A stretch of DNA of 8,853 bases from Ruminococcaceae bacterium UBA1438 (GCA_002329285.1 DCTO01000108.1:4893-13745), one strand, 5' to 3'; numbered from the stretch's first letter, positions 1 to 6,324 are shown. Notes: generated by a model not told the origin, from the sequence alone. Numbers and translations: made by a program.

Positions 1-1137
1 CGCGCAAACCGCAACAAGCTTTCAAAGGAAATCGGAAACCTGATGGCTCAGGGCAAAAAAGAGGAGGGCATGGCGCTGCGCGAAAAGGTTAAGGCGCAGG
101 CAGACGAGCTTGAGGAGCTTTCAAAGAAGGAAACCGAGCTTACCGCCGAGGTCACCAGAATTATGATGACTATTCCCAACATTATTGACGATTCCGTGCC
201 GATCGGCAAGGATGATTCCGAAAACGTTGAGGTTCAGCGTTACGGCGAGCCCGTAGTGCCGGATTATGAAATCCCTTATCACACCGATATTATGGAAACC
301 TTTGACGGCATTGACCTTGACGCCGCAGGCAGGGTTGCGGGCAACGGCTTCTATTATCTTATGGGCGATATCGCAAGGCTTCATTCCGCAGTGCTTGCAT
401 ATGCGCGCGATTTTATGATTAACCGCGGCTTCACCTATTGCGTGCCGCCGTTTATGATTCGCTCCGCCGTTGTTGACGGCGTTATGAGCTTTGCCGAAAT
501 GGATGCGATGATGTATAAAATTGAGGGCGAGGATCTTTATCTCATCGGCACCTCGGAGCATTCCATGATCGGCAAGTTTATTGACACCATCACCCCGGAG
601 GAAAAGCTGCCGATGACCTTAACCTCTTATTCTCCCTGCTTCCGCAAGGAAAAGGGCGCTCACGGCATTGAGGAGAGGGGAGTTTACAGAATTCACCAGT
701 TTGAAAAGCAGGAAATGATTGTTGTTTGCAAGCCGGAGGATTCGCCGATTTGGTTTGATAAGCTCTGGCAGAACACCGTTGATTTGTTCCGCACGCTTGA
801 TATCCCCGTTCGCACGCTTGAATGCTGCTCCGGTGATCTTGCGGATCTCAAGGTTAAATCTGTTGACGTTGAGGCGTGGTCCCCAAGGCAGCAGAAATAT
901 TTTGAGGTTGGCTCCTGCTCCAATCTTTCCGATGCGCAGGCGCGCAGGCTCAAAATCCGAATTAAGGGCGAAAACGGCAATTATCTTGCCCACACGCTTA
1001 ACAACACCGTTGTTGCTCCGCCGAGAATGCTTATCGCATTCCTCGAAAACAATCTTCAGGCAGACGGCAGCGTAAACATTCCGAAGGCACTTCAGCCATA
1101 TATGGGCGGCACGGAAAAATTAATCCCGAAAAAATAA
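1..1137 (+). CDS. serS: Seryl-tRNA synthetase, 5' end cut by window edge
   Basis: This enzyme charges tRNA-Ser with serine in the cytoplasm, via seryl-adenylate. The reading frame is open from base 1, so the ATG at 43 is internal. About 378 residues are visible; against a usual ~425, roughly the first 45 are missing. The visible N-terminus is the charged coiled-coil arm that grips the long variable arm of tRNA-Ser. The class II catalytic core follows: TSE (fragment residues ~184-186, equivalent to the serine-binding TxE), motif 2 FRKE with the HGIEERGVYRIHQFEKQE loop (~214-238), SCSN and QARR before the end, and motif 3 PPRMLIAFLENN (~340-350) with its invariant Arg. Motif 3 is preceded by LNNTVVAP rather than the common LNGSGLAVG, a variant form that I believe occurs in gut Firmicutes. 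The protein ends PYMGG plus a short tail, as in the family. It is transcribed toward nadC and followed by a terminator. Identification is secure. Confidence 0.97.
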   Translation, partial: RANRNKLSKEIGNLMAQGKKEEGMALREKVKAQADELEELSKKETELTAEVTRIMMTIPNIIDDSVPIGKDDSENVEVQRYGEPVVPDYEIPYHTDIMETFDGIDLDAAGRVAGNGFYYLMGDIARLHSAVLAYARDFMINRGFTYCVPPFMIRSAVVDGVMSFAEMDAMMYKIEGEDLYLIGTSEHSMIGKFIDTITPEEKLPMTLTSYSPCFRKEKGAHGIEERGVYRIHQFEKQEMIVVCKPEDSPIWFDKLWQNTVDLFRTLDIPVRTLECCSGDLADLKVKSVDVEAWSPRQQKYFEVGSCSNLSDAQARRLKIRIKGENGNYLAHTLNNTVVAPPRMLIAFLENNLQADGSVNIPKALQPYMGGTEKLIPKK

Positions 1138-1142
1138 GAACA

Positions 1143-1179
1143 GGGCAGCTTCACAAAAAAGTGAAGCCGCCCGTTTTTT
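1143..1179 (+). terminator. Intrinsic terminator of serS
   Basis: A 12-bp stem (1143-1154 with 1161-1172, one A·C mismatch) encloses an A6 loop and is followed by GTTTTTT. It lies 5 nt after the serS stop, which is the classic rho-independent layout. Confidence 0.93.
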
Positions 1180-1198
1180 ATGTTTAACCAAATTAAAG

Positions 1199-1231
1199 AA
1201 AAAAACGGCGCCGAATTTTCGGTGCCGTTTT
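1199..1231 (-). terminator. Intrinsic terminator of the nadB-nadC unit
   Basis: A 13-bp stem (1202-1214 with 1219-1231) starts 5 nt after the nadC stop, and the - strand RNA then reads into seven U (1199-1205). One pair is G·U on the + strand and A·C on the - strand. A T-rich tract also follows on the + side, so it may back up the serS terminator from the other direction. Confidence 0.88.
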
Positions 1232-1235
1232 GCTT

Positions 1236-2075
1236 TTATTCAATCGGTTTTAAATTTTTGAGGCTTAAATCCATAATCGGGGCGGAGTGGGTGAGCGCTC
1301 CGCAGGAAACGAAATCAACGCCGATTTCCGCGATTTCTTTAAGCCTTTCCTTTGTTACGTTGCCGCTGCATTCCGTCTGCGCTCTGCCGGCAATGAAATC
1401 AACGCATTTTTTCATCAGCTCATTGCTCATATTATCAAGCATAATAATGTCCGCTCCGGCGGCAACAGCCTCCTCAACCTGCTCAAAGGTTTCGGTTTCA
1501 ACCTCAATTTTTCTAACGAAGGGGGCATAAGCCTTTGCCATTTCAACAGCCCTTGTGATTGAGCCTGCCGCGCCGATGTGGTTATCCTTGAGAAGCACGC
1601 CGTCCGAAAGATTATAGCGATGATTCGTCGCTCCGCCTACGGTGACCGCGTATTTTTCAAACGGGCGCATATTGGGCGTGGTTTTGCGGGTGTCCAAAAG
1701 GGTGGTTTTATATCCCTCAAGCGCGGAGCAATAATCCCTTGTGATGGTGGCGATGCCGCTCATTCGCTGCAGATAATTCAGCGCGGTGCGCTCTCCTGAA
1801 AGCAGCGCCTTGATATCGCCGTAAACAACGCCGATAAGCTGCCCTTTTTTAACAAAATCCCCGTCCTTAACCTCTGTTTCAAAGCGTGAGGCTTCATCCA
1901 GCAGCTTAAAGGCGCGCGTGAAAATATCAAGCCCGCAGATAATGCCGTCCTGCTTGCAGATTAAATCCGCCCTGCCCGGCCTGTCCTCAGGCATAACGGC
2001 GTTTGTTGAAACGTCCTCGCTTGTGATATCCTCTTTTAACGTGTTGATAATATAATCATCAACGTTAATTTTCAT
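1236..2075 (-). CDS. nadC: Nicotinate-nucleotide pyrophosphorylase (quinolinate phosphoribosyltransferase)
   Basis: It converts quinolinate and PRPP to nicotinate mononucleotide, CO2 and PPi, joining de novo synthesis to the shared NAD pathway. From the ATG at 2075 the protein is 279 residues, normal for NadC. Visible family motifs are GERTALNYLQRMSGIAT (94-110), LLDTRKTTPNMR (126-137), VGGATNHRYNLSDGVLLKDN (146-165), EVE (191-193), MLDN (212-215) and GALTHS (259-264). These hold the basic quinolinate/PRPP-binding residues and the acidic metal-binding residues. The frame stays open to a TTG at 2117 and has an ATG at 2093. The 2075 start is preferred because it has a GGTG Shine-Dalgarno core 5 nt upstream and gives the family length. 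It overlaps the nadB stop by 11 bases, so translational coupling is likely. SCGAL is seen where SVGAL is more usual, a minor substitution. Confidence 0.95.
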   Translation of the reverse strand: MKINVDDYIINTLKEDITSEDVSTNAVMPEDRPGRADLICKQDGIICGLDIFTRAFKLLDEASRFETEVKDGDFVKKGQLIGVVYGDIKALLSGERTALNYLQRMSGIATITRDYCSALEGYKTTLLDTRKTTPNMRPFEKYAVTVGGATNHRYNLSDGVLLKDNHIGAAGSITRAVEMAKAYAPFVRKIEVETETFEQVEEAVAAGADIIMLDNMSNELMKKCVDFIAGRAQTECSGNVTKERLKEIAEIGVDFVSCGALTHSAPIMDLSLKNLKPIE

Positions 2076-3390
2076 TGTTACACCATTTATCATAAAAGGC
2101 TTTATCCTTTCTTTCAATTTCCTTCATAATAAGCTCGCGGAATTCCTTTTCACGTTCAGCCTTCGGCGGATAATCATCAAGATTCAGCAAAGGCCGGTAA
2201 GCTCCTCTTTCGGAATTGTCATTTGTAATAAGCTCTGCGGCGCGCTTTGAAAAAACAAGGCTTTCGAGCAGGCTGTTTGATGCAAGCCTGTTTTTGCCGT
2301 GAACTCCGGTGCAGGCGGCCTCTCCTGCAGCATAAAGATGCGCCATAGAGGTTTTGCCGTTGACGTCCGTTTTAACGCCGCCCATCATATAATGCTGACC
2401 GGGGGTAACGGGCACGCGGTCCTTCGTTAAATCAAAGCCTTCCTCTTTGCAAGCCTCAAAGATATTAGGAAAGCGCTCTGCCGCTTCCTTGCTCGTCATA
2501 TTCGGCAGGGTTAAATATACGTGGTCCGTGCCGAATTTTTCCATTTCGCGGCAGATTGCATCGGTCACAACGTCGCGCGGCTGAAGCTCGTCCGTAAAGC
2601 GCTCGCCGTTTTCGTTAAGCAGAATTGCGCCCTCGCCGCGCACGCTTTCGCTGATAAGAAAACGCCTGCCCTTCTTTTTGCTGTAAAGCGTTGTGGGGTG
2701 AATCTGAATATAGTTGATGTTCTGCAGCTCAATATTGTGCTTGAGCGCCAGGGCAAAGGCGTCGCCTGTGATGTGGGGGAAATTTGTGGAGTTTTTGAAA
2801 AGTCCGCCGATGCCGCCCGTTGCAAGAATAGTGTCTCTCGCAAGTATAACCCCGCGCTCGCCGAATTCATCCTCGCAAACGATGCCGTAACAGGTGTTGT
2901 CCTTTTCAACCAAATCAATCATTGTGGTTCTGGTGATGAAGGTTATGTTTTTTCTTGAAACGGCAATTCTCAAAAGCGCGTCGGTAATTTCTTTGCCCGT
3001 TTCGTCCTTATGGTGCAAAATGCGGTTGCGCCTGTGCGCACCCTCGCGCGTGTAATCGTAGTCGCCGCCGTCGCCCGTGTCAAACTTGGTGCCGAGGGAG
3101 ATAAGGGTGCTGATAACATCCTGCGATTCCTCAATCATAATCTTAACGCTTTCGGGATTGTTTTCGTAATGCCCCGCTTTCATCGTATCCTCAAAATAGC
3201 AGGCAAAATCGCTCATATCCGGCAAAACGCAAATTCCGCCCTGCGCAAGATAAGAATCGCATTCCTTCAGGTTTTCTTTTGTAATGATCAAAACCTCGTT
3301 ATCGGAGGGAAGGCAAAGCGCAGCAAAAAGCCCTGCGATTCCGCTGCCGACAACAACGGTGTCCGTTTTAATAAATTCGTGCTTTTTCAT
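2065..3390 (-). CDS. nadB: L-aspartate oxidase (short form)
   Basis: This flavoprotein oxidises L-aspartate to iminoaspartate, the substrate of quinolinate synthase NadA in de novo NAD synthesis; in anaerobes fumarate can serve as electron acceptor. The FAD-binding GSGIAG lies at residues 15-20, SYLAQGGI at 46-53, REGAHRRNRILHH at 115-127, ATGGIGG at 190-196, HPTT at 231-234, ESVRGEGAILLN at 248-259, PRDVV at 271-275, GQHYMMGGV at 331-339, and the C-terminal FAD segment GEAACTGVHGKNRLASNSLL at 356-375. The His and Arg residues used by the NadB/succinate dehydrogenase/fumarate reductase family (H231, R251, R272, H333) are present. At 441 residues it is ~100 shorter than E. coli NadB (540), lacking most of the C-terminal helical domain, but the catalytic core is complete. 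No Shine-Dalgarno is obvious before the ATG. It is first in a two-gene operon with nadC. nadA is not adjacent. Succinate dehydrogenase is excluded by NadB-type motifs and the nadC partner. Confidence 0.95.
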   Translation of the reverse strand: MKKHEFIKTDTVVVGSGIAGLFAALCLPSDNEVLIITKENLKECDSYLAQGGICVLPDMSDFACYFEDTMKAGHYENNPESVKIMIEESQDVISTLISLGTKFDTGDGGDYDYTREGAHRRNRILHHKDETGKEITDALLRIAVSRKNITFITRTTMIDLVEKDNTCYGIVCEDEFGERGVILARDTILATGGIGGLFKNSTNFPHITGDAFALALKHNIELQNINYIQIHPTTLYSKKKGRRFLISESVRGEGAILLNENGERFTDELQPRDVVTDAICREMEKFGTDHVYLTLPNMTSKEAAERFPNIFEACKEEGFDLTKDRVPVTPGQHYMMGGVKTDVNGKTSMAHLYAAGEAACTGVHGKNRLASNSLLESLVFSKRAAELITNDNSERGAYRPLLNLDDYPPKAEREKEFRELIMKEIERKDKAFYDKWCNNEN

Positions 3391-3403
3391 AAAACAAATC
3401 TGC

Positions 3404-3418
3404 GGCGGGAAATCCGCC
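3404..3418 (-). promoter_or_regulatory. GC-rich hairpin in the nadB leader
   Basis: In the - strand RNA, GGCGG pairs with CCGCC around an AUUUC loop, ending 13 nt before the nadB ATG. It occupies the zone just upstream of where a ribosome binding site would lie, and no purine-rich Shine-Dalgarno is visible between it and the ATG. It may affect translation; function is inferred only from position. Confidence 0.4.
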
Positions 3419-3459
3419 TGAGCCCTTAAAATTCAGTGTTTTTTAAATATACTTATTCT

Positions 3460-3488
3460 AATATATATTTTATTTGCGCTGTTGTCAA
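3460..3488 (-). promoter_or_regulatory. Sigma-A-type promoter of nadB-nadC
   Basis: Read on the - strand, a perfect -35 TTGACA (3483-3488) is separated by exactly 17 nt from a -10 TATATT (3460-3465). Transcription would start near 3453, giving a leader of about 60 nt. It sits just downstream of the pncB terminator, so nadB-nadC is a separate transcription unit. Confidence 0.87.
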
Positions 3489-3504
3489 GTTTTAAAAGCG
3501 CAAA
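3473..3504. promoter_or_regulatory. Candidate operator: 8-bp inverted repeat around the nadB -35 box
   Basis: TTTGCGCT (3473-3480) and AGCGCAAA (3497-3504) are perfect inverted arms, 16 bp apart, centred on the upstream edge of the -35 hexamer. Arm centres are 24 bp apart, roughly two helical turns, as expected for a dimeric repressor. NiaR-type repressors control nad genes in Firmicutes, but I cannot match this sequence to a known NiaR site. Part of the upstream arm also lies in the pncB terminator tail. Confidence 0.5.
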
Positions 3505-3534
3505 ACAAAAGCGCCGAATTTTTTCGGCGCTTTT
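3495..3534 (-). terminator. Intrinsic terminator of pncA-nadE-pncB
   Basis: A perfect 12-bp stem (3507-3518 with 3523-3534) with a 4-nt loop lies 16 nt past the pncB stop. In the - strand RNA it ends in UUUU, followed by GUUUU and then GCGCUUUU. It separates pncB from the nadB promoter. Confidence 0.92.
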
Positions 3535-3550
3535 AGGTTTTGTTTGCGGA

Positions 3551-4744
3551 TTATTTCTCCCTTTTGATTCTGAAATCAACAGAGCGATTAAGATAATCCA
3601 GATATTCCATATCGCGGCACATAGCTTTGGATGGCGTGTCCGAAAGCTTGGCAACCGGCCTGCCGTTAACATATTGCAGCTTGATAACGATGTTGAGCGG
3701 GCTTTCGCAAGTGTCGTTAGAGCAGAAGGTGCCGATTCCGAAGGAAACCTTAGCTCTCTCCTTAAAGTAATCATAAAGCGCCTGCGCCTTATCAAAATCA
3801 AGGCTGTCGCTGAATAAAAGCAGTTTGGTTTTGGGGTCAACGCCGAATTTCCTGTAATGCGCAATAATTTTTTCGCCCCATTCAAACGGATCGCCGCTGT
3901 CATGGCGAACGCCTGAATAATTGTTAACCATTGAGCGGTTAAAATCAAGCAAAAACAAATCCGTTGTCAGCGTATCCGTCAGCGCGGTGCCGTTATCGCC
4001 CTCATATTCCTTATACCAATCCCGCATTGCATAATGGTTTGTGTAAGCAAGCGGGATGGAATCGATGCCCTGATACATCTGCACGAATTCATGCGCATAC
4101 GTGCCGATGGGGGTGAGGTTATATTTCTTTGCAAGATAAACATTTGATGTGCCGATGCAGTTTTTTGTTTCTGTTGCAAGGCGCCTGACAACAACGTCCT
4201 CCCACTCACGCGAAAGCCTTCTGCGGCAGCCGAATTCGGCAAAAACGAAATTGTATTTCCCGCTGCCAAAGCCCTTGATTTTCTGATTCAGCCTTTCCTT
4301 TGCGCTTTCAAGCAAAACGGAATAATCATATTTAAGCCTGAAATAAACCTCGTTAATAATTTCAAGAAGGTAAATTTCAAACTGCATTGCAGAGAAAATC
4401 GGCCCGTTAACAACAACCGAAAGCTCGCCGCTTTCATCAAGCGTTGCCGAAACGTAATCGCGCACGGGGTGCCACAGCATCAGGAATTCAACGTAATCGT
4501 TTTTGATGAAACGGATTGAGCGCAGATAATCAAGCTCCTCCCTTGTGAAGCGCAGGGTGCAGAGATGATCAATCTGGGCATTGATTTCATCAAGCATTTC
4601 CCTTGTGAAAACCACGTCCTTGTTGCGGCATTTAAAATAATATTCGCCGCAGAGATCGGTGTGCATATGAAAGATAACCTGATTCATATTGAATTTATAC
4701 AAATCGGTGTCCAGCAAAGAAACTATAATGGGCTCAAGCTTCAT
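3551..4744 (-). CDS. pncB: Nicotinate phosphoribosyltransferase
   Basis: It couples nicotinate to PRPP, with ATP hydrolysis, to give nicotinate mononucleotide in NAD salvage (Preiss-Handler pathway). At 397 residues it matches the E. coli/Salmonella type (~400). Motifs in order: DTDLYKFNM (12-20), EFGCRRR (170-176), GTSNVYLAKKY (198-208), GTYAHEF (214-220) whose H218 corresponds to the phosphorylated histidine of Salmonella NAPRTase (His219), ALTDT (254-258), VRHDSGDP (279-286), FSDSLDF (311-317) and FGIGTF (335-340). The ATG at 4744 has a strong GGGAGGT Shine-Dalgarno 6 nt upstream. It is last in the pncA-nadE-pncB operon, where PncA supplies its substrate and NadE performs the final step. 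The leader can form alternative hairpins involving the ribosome binding site (listed separately). Nicotinamide phosphoribosyltransferase is unlikely given the operon partner and the NAPRTase motifs. Confidence 0.96.
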   Translation of the reverse strand: MKLEPIIVSLLDTDLYKFNMNQVIFHMHTDLCGEYYFKCRNKDVVFTREMLDEINAQIDHLCTLRFTREELDYLRSIRFIKNDYVEFLMLWHPVRDYVSATLDESGELSVVVNGPIFSAMQFEIYLLEIINEVYFRLKYDYSVLLESAKERLNQKIKGFGSGKYNFVFAEFGCRRRLSREWEDVVVRRLATETKNCIGTSNVYLAKKYNLTPIGTYAHEFVQMYQGIDSIPLAYTNHYAMRDWYKEYEGDNGTALTDTLTTDLFLLDFNRSMVNNYSGVRHDSGDPFEWGEKIIAHYRKFGVDPKTKLLLFSDSLDFDKAQALYDYFKERAKVSFGIGTFCSNDTCESPLNIVIKLQYVNGRPVAKLSDTPSKAMCRDMEYLDYLNRSVDFRIKREK

Positions 4745-4751
4745 TGTTATA

Positions 4752-4796
4752 CCTCCCGGATTTTAATAATAAGGGAGGAGACAAGCCCCTCCCGGA
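4752..4796 (-). promoter_or_regulatory. Alternative hairpins covering the pncB ribosome binding site
   Basis: In the - strand RNA, TCCGGGAGG occurs twice (4788-4796 and 4752-4760), and the second copy is the pncB Shine-Dalgarno. Between them lies CCTCCC (4773-4778), which can pair with GGGAGG of either copy: with the first (loop 9 nt), leaving the site open, or with the second (loop 15 nt), masking it. The first hairpin is followed only by UUAUUAUU, so it is a poor terminator. Confidence 0.45.
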
Positions 4797-4806
4797 AACA
4801 TATTAT

Positions 4807-5547
4807 TTATTCTGCCTCAACGTCAATCTTCGGATCAAAAGCCGGCATCAGCTCCAATTTGAATTTGTTTAATCTGTGGCGGCGGTCAATATCCTCTTTT
4901 TTCTGCGGATCATCAATTTCTCCGGTTCTGATATATCTGTCCAGCTCCGCATAAGTGAAGCCGAGGTTTTCCTCATCCGTTTTTCCGCAAAGCCCGTCAA
5001 TCGGCACCTTGTCCACAAGCACGTCGGGCAGCCCAAGCAGCCTGCCGATTTGCTTCATTTCTGCAACAGTCAGGTGGGAGCAGGGGCTGAAATCGCCGGC
5101 GGCGTCCCCGTATCTGGTTGAATAACCAACCCAGTCCTCCGAAAGATTGCAGGTGTTTGCAACTCTGCCGTTATTGCTTTGAGAAACGGCATAAAGCGTT
5201 GCCATTCTGATTCTTGCCGGAAGATTCATAAGGCTCTGCGCGGATAATTCAAAGGGAATGCCGTTTTTAACGCCGTCAACCGCGTCCTTAATGTTAACGA
5301 TGAAATGCTTTATTCCAAGATGATTAACAAGCAGCTTCGCCATATCAATGTCAGCCTGCTCGCCGTTTGGCATAAGAACGCCGATAACCCTGTCTTTTCC
5401 AAGCGCCTCAACGCAGAGCGCCGCAACGATGGAGCTGTCCTTCCCGCCGGAAATGCCGACGACGGCGTTGCAGCCCTTTCCGTTTTTCTCAAAAAACTCC
5501 TGAATCCATTTAACGCATTCATCCTTGGTTTTAGCAACATCAAACAT
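4807..5547 (-). CDS. nadE: NH3-dependent NAD(+) synthetase
   Basis: It amidates nicotinate adenine dinucleotide to NAD+ using ATP and ammonia, the last step shared by salvage and de novo routes. The 246-residue protein is one N-type ATP pyrophosphatase domain without the N-terminal nitrilase-like glutaminase domain, so it should use free ammonia. Visible motifs are the P-loop SGGKDSS (33-39), NLPARIRM (108-115), NTCNLSE (131-137), GDAAGDFSP (147-155) and GLCGKTDEENLGFTY (185-199). The ATG at 5547 has TAGGAG 7 nt upstream. It begins 39 nt after the pncA stop; in that gap a 7-bp A/T-rich stem (5562-5568 with 5574-5580) lies just upstream of the Shine-Dalgarno, purpose unknown. The gap to pncB is 62 nt. 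Identification is secure; the only open point is the nitrogen donor, inferred from domain content. Confidence 0.96.
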   Translation of the reverse strand: MFDVAKTKDECVKWIQEFFEKNGKGCNAVVGISGGKDSSIVAALCVEALGKDRVIGVLMPNGEQADIDMAKLLVNHLGIKHFIVNIKDAVDGVKNGIPFELSAQSLMNLPARIRMATLYAVSQSNNGRVANTCNLSEDWVGYSTRYGDAAGDFSPCSHLTVAEMKQIGRLLGLPDVLVDKVPIDGLCGKTDEENLGFTYAELDRYIRTGEIDDPQKKEDIDRRHRLNKFKLELMPAFDPKIDVEAE

Positions 5548-5586
5548 AGCTTTTCTCCTATAAAAACCCGGGCGGTTTTTAACCCG

Positions 5587-6111
5587 TTAAATAATATCAA
5601 TCTGGCAGCTTCTCATTGTTTCAATGGCGGCGGCGTGCTTTTGAGGCGTAACGCCGGCGCAGCAGGCCTCTTTAACACGGATATCCTTTTCGGGGAAGCT
5701 TGCTTTAAGGATAAGGGCGTTTGAAACAACGCAAATGTCAGTGCAAAGCCCGATAAGCTCAATGCAGAAATCCTCATCCCCGCATTTTTCCCCGATCATA
5801 TTGGGCAGCTCAACACTGCCAAAGGTGTGCTTGATAACCTCGGTGAAGGCCTTGCCCTCAAGCGCAGCTTTAACCTTCGCGTCAAGCTGCCAGCCGGCCG
5901 TGCCCTTAATGCAATGCTCAACGGGAAGCTTTTTGCCCTCCGCGGTTTCAAGATAATTTGCAAAATGCGTGTCATACGTCACGAAAATTTCGCCGTCAAA
6001 GCTATTGATTTCGTTAACAACATCGAGCAGGATTTCCTGTGCCTCCTGCGTGCCGAGCGCGCCGTCAACAAAATCCTTTTGCATATCAACAACAACCAAA
6101 ATCTTTTTCAT
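5587..6111 (-). CDS. pncA: Nicotinamidase-type cysteine hydrolase
   Basis: It most likely deamidates nicotinamide to nicotinate and ammonia, feeding the downstream pncB. The 174-residue protein has the isochorismatase-like fold signature: VVVDMQKDF (6-14) with catalytic D9, K94 in VIKHTFG, and the nucleophile C127 in GLCTDICVVSNA (121-132). Putative metal ligands are D47 and H49 (DTH) and H66 (EHC), as in known nicotinamidases. The ATG at 6111 is chosen because AAGGAG lies 9 nt upstream and a good promoter lies further out. The frame stays open to an ATG at 6198, but that extension would contain the promoter. The family also includes isochorismatases and other amidases. The metal ligands and the nadE-pncB neighbours favour nicotinamidase, and the ammonia released could even serve NadE. 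First gene of the operon. Confidence 0.88.
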   Translation of the reverse strand: MKKILVVVDMQKDFVDGALGTQEAQEILLDVVNEINSFDGEIFVTYDTHFANYLETAEGKKLPVEHCIKGTAGWQLDAKVKAALEGKAFTEVIKHTFGSVELPNMIGEKCGDEDFCIELIGLCTDICVVSNALILKASFPEKDIRVKEACCAGVTPQKHAAAIETMRSCQIDII

Positions 6112-6138
6112 AATGCCTTGCTCCTTATAATATGAAAC

Positions 6139-6167
6139 ATTATACACTAATTTAAGCAACTTTTCAA
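6139..6167 (-). promoter_or_regulatory. Sigma-A-type promoter of pncA-nadE-pncB
   Basis: On the - strand TTGAAA (6162-6167) is followed after 17 nt by a perfect TATAAT (6139-6144). The start would fall near 6132, leaving a ~20-nt leader that holds the AAGGAG of pncA (6121-6126), so there is no room for a riboswitch. Confidence 0.88.
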
Positions 6168-6172
6168 TAATA

Positions 6173-6207
6173 GTATTATAAATTCCCCTTTTGCCCATTT
6201 ATAATAC
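6173..6207. promoter_or_regulatory. Candidate operator: perfect 11-bp inverted repeat upstream of the pncA promoter
   Basis: GTATTATAAAT (6173-6183) and ATTTATAATAC (6197-6207) are perfect inverted arms around a 13-bp spacer that is pyrimidine-rich on the + strand. The nearer arm ends 6 bp from the -35 box. Arm centres are 24 bp apart, the same spacing as the repeat at the nadB promoter, although the sequences differ. It lies upstream of the predicted start, so it would act as DNA, not RNA. Confidence 0.5.
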
Positions 6208-6217
6208 ATATTTAAGA

Positions 6218-6252
6218 AAAAGAGCTGATAAGAATTTCTTATCAGCTCTTTT
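6218..6252. terminator. Perfect 15-bp terminator-like hairpin between divergent genes
   Basis: Bases 6218-6232 pair perfectly with 6238-6252 around AATTT. The stem ends in AAAA on the left and TTTT on the right, so it could act in either direction. Both flanking genes read away from it, so neither needs it as an end. It may block antisense or read-through RNA, or be left over from a lost gene. Confidence 0.65.
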
Positions 6253-6324
6253 AAAATTCCATTTTTTGTTTGGTATGAATTGGCTGCATTGGTGCAAAAT
6301 ATAACAGTAATTAATCAAAAATCT

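Noticed and set aside
619..993. Long open frames antisense to or out of frame with serS, nadB, pncB, nadE and pncA
   Set aside because: Their translations lack recognisable motifs and simply mirror the codon bias of the real genes on the other strand or frame.
2076..2117. Upstream starts for nadC (TTG at 2117, ATG at 2093)
   Set aside because: TTG would add 14 residues inside nadB with no benefit; ATG 2093 has its purine tract too far away (12 nt). ATG 2075 has GGTG at 5 nt and gives the family length.
3391..3453. Known NAD riboswitch before nadB
   Set aside because: The ~60-nt leader shows only one simple hairpin and no recognisable tandem aptamer; reported as an open observation instead.
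6112..6198. N-terminal extension of pncA to an ATG at 6198
   Set aside because: The extension would include the predicted -35, -10 and ribosome binding site, and nicotinamidases begin just before the VVVDMQ strand.
6273..6301. Sigma-F/G-like promoter (GTATG and CAAAATA, 17 apart) before the SpoVT-like fragment
   Set aside because: It would fit a spore regulator, but the match to forespore sigma consensus is too poor to report as a feature.
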